Source: Auricularia sp. M13 | Lineage: Eukaryota; Basidiomycota; Agaricomycetes; Auriculariales; Auriculariaceae | Assembly (NCBI GenBank): GCA_037042915.1 | Contig: CM073196.1 | Location: 2,046,001-2,110,000 of the forward strand | Reading direction: 5' to 3' | Length of the DNA stretch: 64,000 nucleotides | In this document: positions 12,656-23,002 of the stretch, piece by piece | Layout: each line of letters starts with the position of its first letter | Position numbering within the stretch: position 1 is the first letter of the stretch | Made by a program: the position numbers and the translations under genes | The notes under the pieces: model-generated | The model's input: only the letters and a program-made list of their open reading frames with translations | What the model was told of the DNA's origin: nothing | Databases searched by the model: none

Positions 12656-15600
12656 TCACTCCTCGTCGTACGCCAATATAATATCCGCATAATTTTCGAG
12701 CTCGTCGTCCGCCTCGCCCGCCTCCGTCGCCTGCCGCTTGGGCTTGGCCGGGGGCGACCGTGGGGAAGCGAGAGACTCCTTGCGCGCGTGCGACTCCTTG
12801 CGGGCGTGCATGCTCAGGCTCGACCCCTTGCGCGAATGCGTGCGCTTGGGCGTCCGGTCCTTCTCCGAGTCCGTCGTGTCCACCGTCGCCACTCCGTCGT
12901 CCACGACCTGCGGCACATGCTGCATCGACGGCGTGGCCTTGTGGAGGTAGCGCTTGCTGCGCACACGCGGTGCCTTCTGCAACAGGATCGACGTTTCCGG
13001 TACGCTGTCCGCACGTACGGTCTGCGAATCTTCTGACCGACGCCGCGACGACACCGCGGGCGCCCGCCGGATGGAGGTCTGCCGCACGCCGGCCCCGTCA
13101 GAGACGAAAGGATCGGGGTCGGTCGTGGTTGCGCCATGATGGTGCAGGGGCGCGATAGGTTCATCTTCCAGTTCAGCGATGGTGGCCGGCATTGTGACTG
13201 CGCGCTCATGCGCTGGAGCGGCTGGAGGGGGTGCGCTATCGGGCGGCGAATCAGGGACTGACACCATTTCCCAGCCCTTGCTCCGATGCGATGGCGACTC
13301 CTCCGGGGCTGCGGGCAGCTCCGGCGCAGTGACCGCGCTTTGCAGCGACGACCGCTGCGAGCGAGGTGTGCGACGCACCCCATACTCGGCCTCGGATTCA
13401 GAGGTCAGCGGGACACGATTAGGATACCCTCCACTGCGCCGCAGCGGCACGAAACGTCCACCATCGGACTCGTGCATCGGCGCAGGCGAACTAGAGCGCA
13501 CGACGGGCGACTGCAAGCTCGTCGAGACAGACGATACCGACGAACGCTGCGAGCTGCGCGGCTGGGAGTCACCCGAGCGTCGTACATGAGCCCAACGGTC
13601 ACCCGAGGGCGTCGGTGACCGCGAGCGGCCGAATTTGTCGGAGGCGTGATGAGCGAGTTGGCGTTGAGCCGCAACGGCTTGGGTCCAGTTTTCTTGGGCG
13701 TCGAGTTGGTCAACGCGGCGAAGGCGGCCTGGATGCTTTGGGCACGCGACATCGACTCGGGCGATGGCAGACCGGACGAAGTCGTCTTTGGCGACATCGG
13801 AGGCGGACTTGCGATGCCAGGCGGGGTGACACTCGGCTTGAAGAACTTTGGCCGCGGTGGAGGCACGTAGTCACCGTAATCTCGACCGAGCGGATAAGAG
13901 TTACGCTGGAAATCGTCGTGCTCCTCAGACCACCCATAACTATCCCGGCGTCCCCACGTGCTGAGCGAGCTGGCACGAGCATGTCCATCGTTGGGTTTCG
14001 CAGGCCCAGTACGAGATGTTAAAGCATCGACCGCTTTGATCCTCCAGTTGGTGCCCGCCTTGGCCAGAGTGGCAGCCGTGTCCGAGTCGCGCAGCCGTTC
14101 TGCATACGACCACAGGCTAGACACCGCAGTCTGCGACGAGTCCGTAGATGTGCGTGGTTCTGATGCAGTGTCCGACGGCGCAGATGGTGCTGAAGGCGTT
14201 GACGCGGCTCTTGGAGTCGTCAGAGTCTTCCACATTGACGCGGTGAGGCCAAATGTCCGCGCATTGGGAGTTTTGGCATTGTCGGCCTCCTCCTCGGCGC
14301 CTGACGTCTCCTGCACAGGCTGCAGCGACGGCGCTGTCAGACCCTTCCATAACCTGCTGCTCAGGCTACTAGCCGCTCCGTTCTGTTGAGCGGGCGGTGC
14401 TTTTACGGGATGGTGGTCAACGGGACTCTCGTCCTCCGTCTCGGTCTCGGAATCCAGTGCACTCAGACTTGGTCGACCCAACTTCAAGACTGTTTCGCGC
14501 AGGGTCTTGCCGATTGTTGAGGTCGTTGCTTTGGACGCTGTCGCTGGCAATGTAGGATCGGAAAACATGCCCGCACAACGCCGCATAGCGATATGCAGGG
14601 CAAAATCGATGATGTTCTCGATACCGGTCTCGTTAAGCGGGTAGCTCTGCATCAAGTGAATGGCCTGCATCATGGCCTCGGGATCCGGCGCGTCCAACGA
14701 CGCAGGCGCAGACTGTCCAGGGCATAGCCTAGAAAACCATTTAGAGATAGCTCAAAGGAACCGTTTTCCTAGACTTACCGCAGGAGGCGCGTGCGTTGTT
14801 TGACGAGCATGCTTGCACAAATGTCCACCAGGTACTCAATTTTTGGCATATTTCCCGCCTGTATCATCGGGCAGGTGAAAAGGGAATCCCAGATCAAGCA
14901 CGTTGCGGACAACGGGAAGGTGCTCGAAAGGATTGGGGTCAGCCATCGACTGCTGGAGTCAGTACCATTTTCTTGATGAGCATGAAGGCTCACAATGAAT
15001 AGTGAGGCAGAGCGGGACTGAGTCCGTGCCCGTCCTGCATGCGAAGTGAGGAATGGACATGAAAAGGCATTGAGAGAGCTTACAAGAGCGCCCAGTAGCT
15101 CAGGGTCCACCCATGAAAGTCGTTGAGCGATTGCGGCTCGCCAGCGGTCGCATCCCTCGTCCGTCCACAGGTCCGAGAACTCTGCTGAAACCTCTTCCAA
15201 CAACCAGAATGAGTCGGCCTCAACATGACACACATCTACATCGTCCGTGGTCTGGATCAGAGTCGAATAAATAGGGATGAGGATGGAAGGTAGATGCGAG
15301 GGCGGTGTCGAAGGATGTAAACATGTGTAGATGTAGAGCAGGCGTAGAATGGGCGTGGATGGGCTCGGTTCCGTCACAGGCGGTGTCGTGAGGGAAATTT
15401 GAGGAATATCCGTGGCATCTCCGTTGACTTGTATTTCTGGCTGTGGCCGACTATGACGATTCATGATCATCCACGCACGCTTGTCGACCTCAGTTGCACA
15501 ATCAATCCGAATGTCGTCTGCGGCCGAGGGATCGAAGGGGTTCAGAGGGGACTGGACAGGATGCTCCAGAGAGTCTGGCAGCATCCCAGGCAACGCTCTG

Positions 15601-16810
15601 GAGATGCTCAGCAAGCTTTGGTCTTGCGCGGACAACGGGCTTGCTGGCGCCGGCAGCCCTTGCAACCGAGTGAGCAGTCGTCGCGCGAGATCCTGTGTAT
15701 GGCAATGAGGTCCAGCATTCAATGTAGTTATTCTCAAGTCGCACATAGTATTCATCGCGTTTTCGTGAATTGTGCTCTTGCCATAGTGCGCGGTCGGCGG
15801 GCAACGTGTTTAGCATTAGCCTGCAGGTATTTTGTTAGATGACGGAATGGGCTCTAAGGACAGACTTGCCGCCATGATAACGGACGAACCCAAGGCGGAT
15901 CGTCAACCAGACCTGACGCCGTTAGCCTGGCCGAGCCGAAACATATTGCGTAGCACACCTTGAGCAGCAACGCGCCGCAGGATATTGAGGTCGACGACTT
16001 GAGGGGCATTCTCATCAAATAGCGCCGCCAGCCACATGAGCCTAACAACGCGACGATCAGGGAGTGCGAAACGCGACTGTGACAACACGCACTTGTCACG
16101 CGAAGACAACGGGGGATGCCAATCCAGGCCGCTGGCCAGGGCAATGCGCGCAAGATAGTCATCTATCTCTTGCCGAGGTGGTATGCGATCATCCAGGGCA
16201 CGGACAATCTGCAAGCAGCGCCTTGAGCTTCTGGCGGCTCGGCTGACGGAACGCTCACGATGTCGGGGACGCATGCCTGCGGGGCGTCTGCAATGGCGAC
16301 GGCAAAACTAGCGCCGTAGTGCTGCAGCAGATTGTCTCGCAGCGTGCGCAGCTCTGCAGATGAAGACATGAGCAGAGTTGTCCAGAGCGCTAGCCCGTGT
16401 GGTCGCGCACCCGGACAGTCTGTGCGCGGCGCCGAGTAGATGAGTGCGCACACGCTCTCGTATATGGGCGAGTCTGGCGTGAGCCTTGTTGTGGTGAGTT
16501 CTCCGAGCCGGTCGAGCAGTCCGCCGCAGTAAGAGCCCAGCAGCTCGTAGACGTCGCCGATGCCGTCCTCCTGCATAACGCGGCGGGTCTGCATGCGCGC
16601 GCCGTCGACATCGTTCTGCAGCAGCAGGTGGATGATGTGCTGGCGCTGCTCGCGCGAGGCGGCGTCCTTCTTTTCCAGGAGCGCCCCGAGGCTCTGAGCC
16701 GCCGCACGCAGCTGGGACTGCACCGAGCAGTGAGCACCGCGAATAACGGCCTAGAAATAAATGCTGCGGCGCACCTTGACCCGCTCTGGCTCCCAGTGCA
16801 TGCTGGCCAT
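12656..16810 (-). CDS. IST1-domain / degenerate TBC-domain protein, apparent fusion
   Basis: The ATG at 16810 gives MASMHWEPERVK, an intron, then SQLRAAAQSLGALLEKKDA, the start of an IST1 domain. The IST1 domain (Vps4 regulator of ESCRT-III) continues through ARMQTRRVMQEDGIGDVYEL and ESVCALIYSAPRT to RALDDRIPPRQEIDDYLARI (about residues 10-210). A 51-nt intron (16092-16042) leads in frame to LMWLAALFDENAP and the start of a TBC domain (LRRVAAQG, LNTLPADRALWQEHNSRKRD, VEADSFWLLEEV, and onward to about 14780). A tail of about 650 residues rich in Ser, Pro and Arg follows to 12656; a 41-nt intron near 13540 joins its two frames. TBC domains normally activate Rab GTP hydrolysis, but the arginine and glutamine fingers are not seen (I-R-I-D-C-A-T; no Y-x-Q-G-M). 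Alternative: two genes, with the TBC part starting at ATG 16037. No stop separates the parts. Confidence 0.65.
15821..15869 (-). other. GC-AG intron within the TBC domain
   Basis: The reading frame joins PLSWR to LMLNTLPADR only if a 49-nt intron with donor GCAAGT and acceptor CTGCAG is removed. GC-AG introns are a known minor class. This one falls inside a conserved stretch, so the junction is well fixed. Confidence 0.65.
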
Positions 16811-16955
16811 CGTGGCAGCGATCAAGGACGGGGTGAAGCGAGGGCTATGCGACAGCTAAGAAAGGAGCGTGCGGCAAGCCCGACAGCCGCTGGGCATCAA
16901 TCCAGCTCTCTCTTTCTTCCTCTATCACCGGCGAGCGTACAGCCGGCACGCAGCC

Positions 16956-17699
16956 ATGAGCGACCCGCCCAGCGAGCAGGACCCGCTGCTGCCTGCGTCT
17001 GGCGGCGAGGACGCTGCGGCAGGACAGGCGCTGTCGCGGCGCAGCCAGTCCAAGCAGTGGCTAGCCGAGCGGCTCGACTCGCGCGCCATGCACATTTCCG
17101 TGCTCGTCCTCGTCTTTGTAGACATCTCGATCGTAGTCGCCGACCTGTCATACACATTTCTCACAGAGCGCTGCCCGCCAGACACTGGTCCCAGCCCGCA
17201 GTGGCTGCACGTCCTGCAAATCGTCTCCCAGCTCATCACCACGCTCTTCCTGCTCGAAATTCCCCTCGAAATATGGGCATTTGGCTGGCACTTCTACAAC
17301 CCAGTCAGATTTCCCCTCCATGCCTTTGATATGGCAGTTATCATTGCAACATTCGCGTTCGAGATGGTGCGGCCGCGCGGCGCTCGCGCTCCTTCCGTTC
17401 CTCTGACGCGCGTTTCGAAAGGTGTTGTCTGGCAAAACGCGCGAAATCGCAGATCTCGTCGTGCTTCTCCGTTTGTGGCGTCTGGTGCGACTTGCGGGAG
17501 GTGCGCGTCGTGGACACCGCATGGGGTGCGCATAAACTCATGTCGCATGTCAGGGGTCGCTCTCGGTGTTGGCAAATTCCAGGAAGACGAACTGGCCGAC
17601 CTAAAGCTCGAGCTATCCGAGAAACGTCGTGAACTCGAGAGCACGCAGCAAGAACTCCAGCTGCTGCGCCAGCGGTTAAACGCACAAGGCACAGAGTAA
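16956..17699 (+). CDS. Voltage-gated proton channel (Hv1 family)
   Basis: Exons are 16956-17366, 17422-17500 and 17554-17699, giving 211 residues. After a polar N-terminus (MSDPPSEQDPLLPASG) comes a voltage-sensor domain without a pore module. S1 is ISVLVLVFVDISIVVADL, with the Asp at the place of human Hv1 D112. S2 is LITTLFLLEIPLEIWAFG, with a Glu like E153. S3 is LHAFDMAVIIATFAFEM, with an Asp like D174. S4 is ADLVVLLRLWRLVRLAGG, carrying the Hv1 signature R-x-W-R-x-x-R. A heptad-rich C-terminal helix from ELADLKLEL to LLRQRLNAQ would form the dimer coiled coil. Such channels release protons when the membrane depolarises. Introns of 55 and 53 nt have clear branch points. It starts 145 bp from the divergent IST1-TBC gene. 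Confidence 0.93.
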   Translation: MSDPPSEQDPLLPASGGEDAAAGQALSRRSQSKQWLAERLDSRAMHISVLVLVFVDISIVVADLSYTFLTERCPPDTGPSPQWLHVLQIVSQLITTLFLLEIPLEIWAFGWHFYNPVRFPLHAFDMAVIIATFAFEMVRPRGARAPSVPLTRVSKGVVWQNARNRRSRRASPFVASGATCGRCASWTPHGVRINSCRMSGVALGVGKFQEDELADLKLELSEKRRELESTQQELQLLRQRLNAQGTE

Positions 17700-17795
17700 C
17701 TTGGAGTTCACGGACTGGAATAGACGTTGAGGGCCGGAAACTGTAGCGTAGCACACAATAATCCAATGATATGATACTTAATAGGAGGCGCAACA

Positions 17796-20043
17796 TCACT
17801 CCTCTTTCCTACCGCCCTTCCCGGGCGACGAGGATTTGGCTGCCGTTGCTGCATCGGGTTTCTTGGGCAAGACGCGGAATCCTTTCGCCTTCCTTGCCTT
17901 CCGCAATCCCTCGGCGATGAGTTCTTTGTCCGCTGCATCGTCAAACTTGACCTCCTCCTCGTCCACATCCATCGCGTCGCCCGCGCCATCTTTGCCGTTA
18001 GCCTCAGCAGCCTCCTTCTTCTCCTGCTGCTTCGAGCGGGGCATAACCTTGAACTTGGCTACGAAGAAACCGTCCATGTTGTGCACATGTGGGTAGAACC
18101 GCCGCGTCAGGTTCAACTTGTCGCTGAACACCTTGCCGCGATACCGAGTGTAGCCCTCCCGGCCGAACTCGATACCTGTGGGAAGGAGGCGCACGTTCGG
18201 CCGCTTGCGCAGCGCGTAGTCGACCACCGCCTCGTTCTCGTCAACGGTGACAGAGCACGTCGAGTAGACCACGACGCCGCCAGTTTTGGAGTGAGAGTCA
18301 ACGCTGTCGATGGCGCACAGGATGAGCTGCTTTTGCAAATGCGAGAGCAAGGTGAAATCGCGTTCGGACTGCAATGATCGTCAGGCCGTGCTTCATGCAA
18401 GAGAATCAAGTAATGACTAACCTTGTTAACCTTGACACTCGGGTCTTTGCTGATGACGCCGGTACCACTGCAAGGCGCGTCGAGCAGCACGCGGTCAAAG
18501 CCACCCATAACCTTGGGGAACTCTCGTCCATCGTAGTTGCACACGACAACATTCTTGCAGCCGAGACGATGGATGTTCGCCGTTAAGCTCTTCGTCCGCG
18601 CTTTGTTGGCGTCGTTGGCGAACACCAGACCCGTGTTTTGCAGCAGAGCAGAAATGTATGTCGTCTTGCCGCCGGGCGCGGACGCCATGTCAAGTATCCG
18701 CTCGTTTGGCTGCGGCGAAAGGGCGATGACGGGAAGAAAAGACGACGCTGCTTGCAGCATGTAATGGCCGGCAAGATATTCGGGCGTCGCACCTGCGCGA
18801 TTGCTTAGAATTAGCAAAAAATTAAAGTGAAATAGGAAGTAAAAGAGATGTGGCACACCAATCGGCACCGAGCTCTCGAACACTTGCAGACCAACGTTAG
18901 TCCACTTGCCGATGGGCTCGAGATTGACACCTCTGTTTATCAGGGCTTGCGCGAGGTCTCTTCTACGGGTGCGCAATGTGTTCGTCCGTATCGTGACGGG
19001 ACGGGGAACCTCGTTCGCTTCAAAGAATTCAATCGCCTGGCCAGATGTGAGCATCAGTACTATACCAGCAATGGTCCCCATACCTCTGCGACCGGGAAAA
19101 TATGGAAAAGTTTTTCGGCAAGGAATTCGTTGTAGCCATAGTACGTCCCGATGTCGGCAATAATCTGCTCAACATATTCGGCACGCGACCTAGATTGAGC
19201 GAGATGAGCGAGAAGCAAGCCTATAATCTGGAGCAGCCAGCGCACCTGCCCTCCTGGCCGTATTTCTTGAAGTTGCTCAGGACGATGGCGCACGAGCGCA
19301 TGCGCTTGTACACTTCTTGGGGGTCCTCTGTCAAGGCGTCCTTGCGTTGCTCGGCAGTAGGCAAGTCAAATGGCTCGAAATCCTCGTCAAAATCGTCGTC
19401 GTCGTCCATGGCGCCTTCCTCTTCCGCGGCTTGCAGTTCGGCGGCAGCCAGCGCGGCCTCGCGCGCGCTTTTTGCGTCCAGTGCGCGCGACTTGGCTTCC
19501 ATGTTGCCGATCGTTACGCGCCCGTCCTCATCACCGCTCCCAGAATCGTTGGAGTCGTCTTCAGCGTCAAATGTCGCGTCGGGATTGGGGTCCTCGTCCT
19601 CGGACCAGTCGAACTGTTGTTGCGGCCCATTCTAAACAGGATATAAGCAGACACGAGTATCCACTGAGATGGCACTACCTGCAATAAATCGTCACTTTGA
19701 AGCGTCAGATAATGCGGAGAGCAAGATAAAGATGCACGCACTCGTCGCCAGAAAGCTCCTGAGCAGCGAAAGACTCGCTATAAAAACCGCAACTCTTTCA
19801 GCACTCAAAATGTGCAATGGGCGGAATGACACACAATCCTTCGTCGTCATCCTCGTCCGTGCCATCCGAGTCGCCAGCCACGGCTTTTTGCTTGCCCTTC
19901 ACCGGCTTGGATTTCTTCGCCGGCCGCTTGGGCAGCTCAGCGTCTGAGGCTTTGCGTTTCCCCTTACGCGCGGCAGAGCCAGTGTTGCTCGCGTCGAAGA
20001 GCGCGACGGGGTCTCCCTGCTTGTTCTTTGCGCGGCGGCCCAT
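17796..20043 (-). CDS. NOP2: 25S rRNA cytosine-C5 methyltransferase NOP2
   Basis: This nucleolar enzyme makes 5-methylcytosine in large-subunit rRNA and is needed for 60S assembly. The ATG at 20043 opens a basic Lys-rich nucleolar region ([19 protein letters not shown], then an acidic D/E stretch). The catalytic domain follows: [19 protein letters not shown], the SAM-binding loop [17 protein letters not shown] (about 18690), [19 protein letters not shown], and then the two cysteine motifs DAPCSGTG (about 18465) and [15 protein letters not shown] (about 18245). In this family the TCS Cys attacks the base and the PCS Cys assists release. [18 protein letters not shown] closes the domain, and a Lys/Glu-rich tail ends at 17796. 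It is convergent with the Hv1 gene (about 96 bp between stops). Confidence 0.93.
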
Positions 20044-20362
20044 GCTGGTCGAGAAAGCAGAATTTGCCGGCGTCTGCCGGAGACGTGCTCCTCGCCACCG
20101 ACCTCAAGCTGGCACCTTCCCCTTATTCTGCACACTCTCAATTTCGAGTGTCACGCTCCTCGTAAAGTCGACGGTTTTTTTTTCCCTCATATTTGACCTA
20201 ATGCGGACCGGGGTGCGGGACGTCCGACGGCGACCCTGTGGCCTTGTACACGCTTCGACGCGTTGTTCAACCGCAACATGCAGAACCCGTATGTAAATGA
20301 TAACATACTGCGACCCTCCTGGGGCACAGTGAGACTCGGCCGCGAAGAAAAAACTCAACTCT
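20044..20362. other. Intergenic upstream of NOP2
   Basis: This should carry the NOP2 promoter on the minus strand. A T9 run on the plus strand at about 20174-20182 is the only simple-sequence tract. I see no coding frame. Confidence 0.4.
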
Positions 20363-20608
20363 TCATCCCTCGGTCACCTCCACTCGCATGATTGCGACCC
20401 TGCGAGGCACATACCCATGTGATGTGGCGTCGCTGAACGTTATAGGGATTGTATCCACAAATGGAACAGTCGGTACGCCGAAGACTGCCTCTTGAGTCGC
20501 TCTTGCTGGGTCTTCTAGGTTGTTGATAGTCGTTTGGGCAGCAGTCGCCACAGGCGTGCGACCTGCAAACAATGACACCGTCTCATCGATGGCGATCTGT
20601 GAGCGCAT
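20363..20608 (-). CDS. Small ORF of unknown function (81 codons)
   Basis: An ATG-initiated frame reads MRSQIAIDETVSLFAGRTPV and ends RRVAIMRVEVTEG. It is neither low complexity nor a shadow of another gene, and sits between two minus-strand genes. I recognise no family. It could be a short protein, the last exon of an unseen gene, or chance. Confidence 0.3.
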   Translation of the reverse strand: MRSQIAIDETVSLFAGRTPVATAAQTTINNLEDPARATQEAVFGVPTVPFVDTIPITFSDATSHGYVPRRVAIMRVEVTEG

Positions 20609-20713
20609 CTAGTCACGCACAGGTGCACTACCTAGTCTGTTTATTGTGGCGCACATCTGGTTGTCTAAAGCTAAAACAAGTTAATGGTACAACAAAGCGT
20701 TATTTGGCTAGGT

Positions 20714-21472
20714 TAGCCAAGTCGGAGACCCAGCGCGATGCCCGCAATGAACGTCGCTCTCGGCTGGAAATCTGTAGAGAGGAAGTTGACCAGCCAGTTC
20801 CAGAGTGAGCCAAGAGTCGGGGGCTTCTTTTTCCTGTGAGCGGGTCGGTGCGGTAGAAAAGCTGCTCAAACTTGGACCCAATGCGTTGCCAATCGACACG
20901 AACGACAGAATTGATGCTCAGGTACTACAGAAGCATGTGAGCGATGGGTTTATTGTGCTAGCACATGGACAATCATACCTGCAACAGGACAAAGACCCCA
21001 CCGACGGTGAAAGCGATGATCTTGGCACCTGTTGCGATGCGGTCATGCGGTGAGTCGCAGACGAATGCGCGCAGCGTGCGTACCTTTCTTGACGAAAACG
21101 CCGGCACAGAAACCGCATACGAGTCCAAAGGACAGCTCGAGAGGGGCAAGGGAGGATTCCGGCGGCGGAGGCGGCTTCGCAGCGTCATCGAGCGCGGGAG
21201 GCGGCGATTGTGCTACCGGGGACGCGGGCGTGCTAGACCCAGCTGTCGCGCGTCGTTCATATGACCGCACTGAGACTGATTGTGCGCGTACGTTCTAGCT
21301 GGACGCGCGGCCGCATGAGCGTGCTAGCACCGAGCGCGGCCGTGCCCCATGCCGCATAGCGCAGAACGCGCGCTGCGGGCCGGGCGGTGTGCCTGGAAGA
21401 AGCAACGACGCGCTGCCTGAGCAGGGTCAGGGGTGTGCGCGGCGCAAGCAGCGGTGAAAGGTGCAGAAGCAT
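20714..21472 (-). CDS. FUN14-domain mitochondrial outer-membrane protein
   Basis: Five exons join cleanly. The ATG at 21472 starts MLLHLSPLLAPRTPLTLL, an Arg-rich, acid-free N-terminus of the kind that directs proteins to mitochondria. A Pro-rich linker precedes the FUN14 domain. Its first helix region is LSFGLVCGFCAGVFVKK, and after an intron come GAKIIAFTVGGVFVLLQYLS and NSVVRVDWQRIG. A glycine-rich last helix, FIAGIALGLRLG, ends the protein at 20714. The double-glycine helices and the G-F-C-x-G motif are typical of FUN14/FUNDC1 proteins, which in animals act as mitophagy receptors; the role in fungi is less clear. The product is about 185 residues. It is divergent from the AIG1-like gene, with 116 bp between the two ATGs. 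Confidence 0.85.
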
Positions 21473-21532
21473 GGACTCGGAGAGAGTGACGCCGGCAGTG
21501 TCCGACGGTCTGGTCCCGGGCTCACCAACCGG

Positions 21533-21544
21533 ACCTATATACAT
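21533..21544. promoter_or_regulatory. TATA-like element in a shared bidirectional promoter
   Basis: CCTATATACAT lies between the divergent FUN14 and AIG1-like genes, about 47 bases before the plus-strand ATG and about 65 before the minus-strand ATG. TATATA is nearly palindromic, so it could serve either direction. Confidence 0.4.
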
Positions 21545-21588
21545 AGCAGAGGGGCTGCGTGTTGTCTCACTCTCCTTCCCCAGCGCCA

Positions 21589-22601
21589 TGCTGCCCCGCG
21601 CCCTCGTCCATGCCTCGGCGCTCGCCGCCATGTCCTACGGCTACCGCGCGCTCATTGCCATGGTCTCCTCTGGTGCGCCCCCCCCCCCATTGCTGCCCCC
21701 TCTGGACCGGCTCACTCGTCGCGTCGCAGCCGAGGCCGGGAACTGGATGCTCAGCCAGCGAGGCGGCATGTTCCAGTTTCTGACCATCTGCGCGTGCGTG
21801 GCCTTCCACCGCCCTGAACTGTGGCGACAATGTCTCACGCAACCGCAGCCTCGCCGTCGCATGGCTCACCACCTTCCTCGCATTCCTGCAGTCTCTGGCA
21901 CCGGGCATCGCGTGTAAGCACCGCCGATGCGCCATCCAGCGCCCACCGCTCGCTCTCTAACCCGCTTGGCGCGCAGCCATCGCCCATGCAAAGCGCGCGC
22001 TTGCTCTTGTGGCGCTCCCCACGTCTATGATTGTCACAGAGGTCTACTGGCCGCTTATCTTACTCGCCCCGAGCCTCATCGCACAGGTCGACCTCTCGCC
22101 CGGTGAGGACGGGAAACCGCCGCCAGCAGCGTTCATGTACCCGCTGCCGCTGCCGCTGGACCTTGCGCTGCACGCCGTGCCGCTCCTTGCGCTTCTCGTC
22201 GACTTTTTCGCCTTCGAACACAAGTACTCCCGTCGGGAAGCAGTCCAGAGTGGCCGCATTGCAGCCCTGTTGTCAGGCCTCGCGTACGGCGGATGGGTCG
22301 AGTGGTGTGCAAGCGCAAACCGCACCTGTGCGTACCTTGTTATTATTTGACTATTCGAAGCCCGTCTGGTTAACACGTGCTCGCCGCTGCCCCAGTCCCT
22401 TATCCCTTCCTGAACGTGCCCGTATACATCAGAGTGTGTATATACGCCGTCGCCACCTGCATCGCTCTCTTCTCCTTCTGGTTCGTCAACAGCCTACACC
22501 CCGTGCCCGACCCGATGGCGTCAAAATTACTGGACGACGAGGACAGCGACGACGCGTTTGGGATCGACGAATGGGTCTGGTTCCATCGCATCCGGCTGTA
22601 G
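21589..22601 (+). CDS. FAR-17a/AIG1-like multi-pass membrane protein
   Basis: Four exons. The ATG at 21589 gives MLPRALVHASALAAMSYGYR; exon 1 ends at GMFQFLTICA. The next exons encode AVAWLTTFLAFLQSLAPGIA and then ALALVALPTSMIVTEVYWPL. The long exon has D-L-A-L-H-A-V-P-L-L-A-L-L-V-D-F-F, matching the conserved His-containing helix of the AIG1/FAR-17a family. The last exon begins PYPFLNVPVYIRVCIYAVAT, the family's closing motif, and ends WFHRIRL. In animals AIG1 and ADTRP are threonine hydrolases of fatty-acid esters of hydroxy fatty acids, and the conserved Thr and His would be the residues to test here. About six membrane segments. The last intron uses donor GTGCGT. A run of 11 C lies inside exon 1. 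Confidence 0.8.
21678..21688 (+). repeat. C11 homopolymer inside a coding exon
   Basis: Eleven cytosines in a row encode the prolines of S-G-A-P-P-P-P-L-L-P-P. It is the longest C tract I noticed in the window and lies in frame. Confidence 0.85.
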
Positions 22602-23002
22602 CATCTTCATTGCATGCAGTCCCCACCGATCTCCCCCGCAGGTATATTGTCTCGCTGTGTTTCCGCGTGCATATGTATTCGATTTGTAGCACCCCGGAGG
22701 TCCACGCTCTGTTTACCCTACTGCAACATGGATATAAATACCTTTCATCCTGCAAAGACAATGCGTGAGCGTTGTTGAGGCTCTTCCAACCTGGCGCTAC
22801 ATGTTGCTCCGAGAGCCCACCTATACGGCGGTGGCACGCTCCGAGCCATACAATCTGGTACAACAGGTCGCCGGTGCGATCAATCGACCCTGCGGTAACG
22901 AGGACTCGCTCTGCTCTTTCGACCCTGCAGAAACGAGACCAAGGCGCGTTGCTTCGCCTCCAGATCAACGTTTGATACGCAGGGCTGACCTGAACCCTGT
23001 CC
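22602..23002. other. Intergenic, tail-to-tail
   Basis: This lies between the stops of the AIG1-like gene (+) and the F-box-like gene (-). Short ORFs in several frames have no domain. I see no RNA gene. Confidence 0.4.

Noticed and set aside
13405-13620. A frameshift in the tail of the IST1-TBC gene
   Set aside because: Two overlapping frames looked like an indel, but a 41-nt GT-AG intron (donor GTGACC, acceptor CCCAG) joins them in phase.
15903-16274. A separate IST1 gene ending at the TGA near 15903
   Set aside because: That reading runs through the conserved TBC start (LRRVAAQG) and then into a clear intron sequence. The stop lies inside that intron, so the fusion model explains more.
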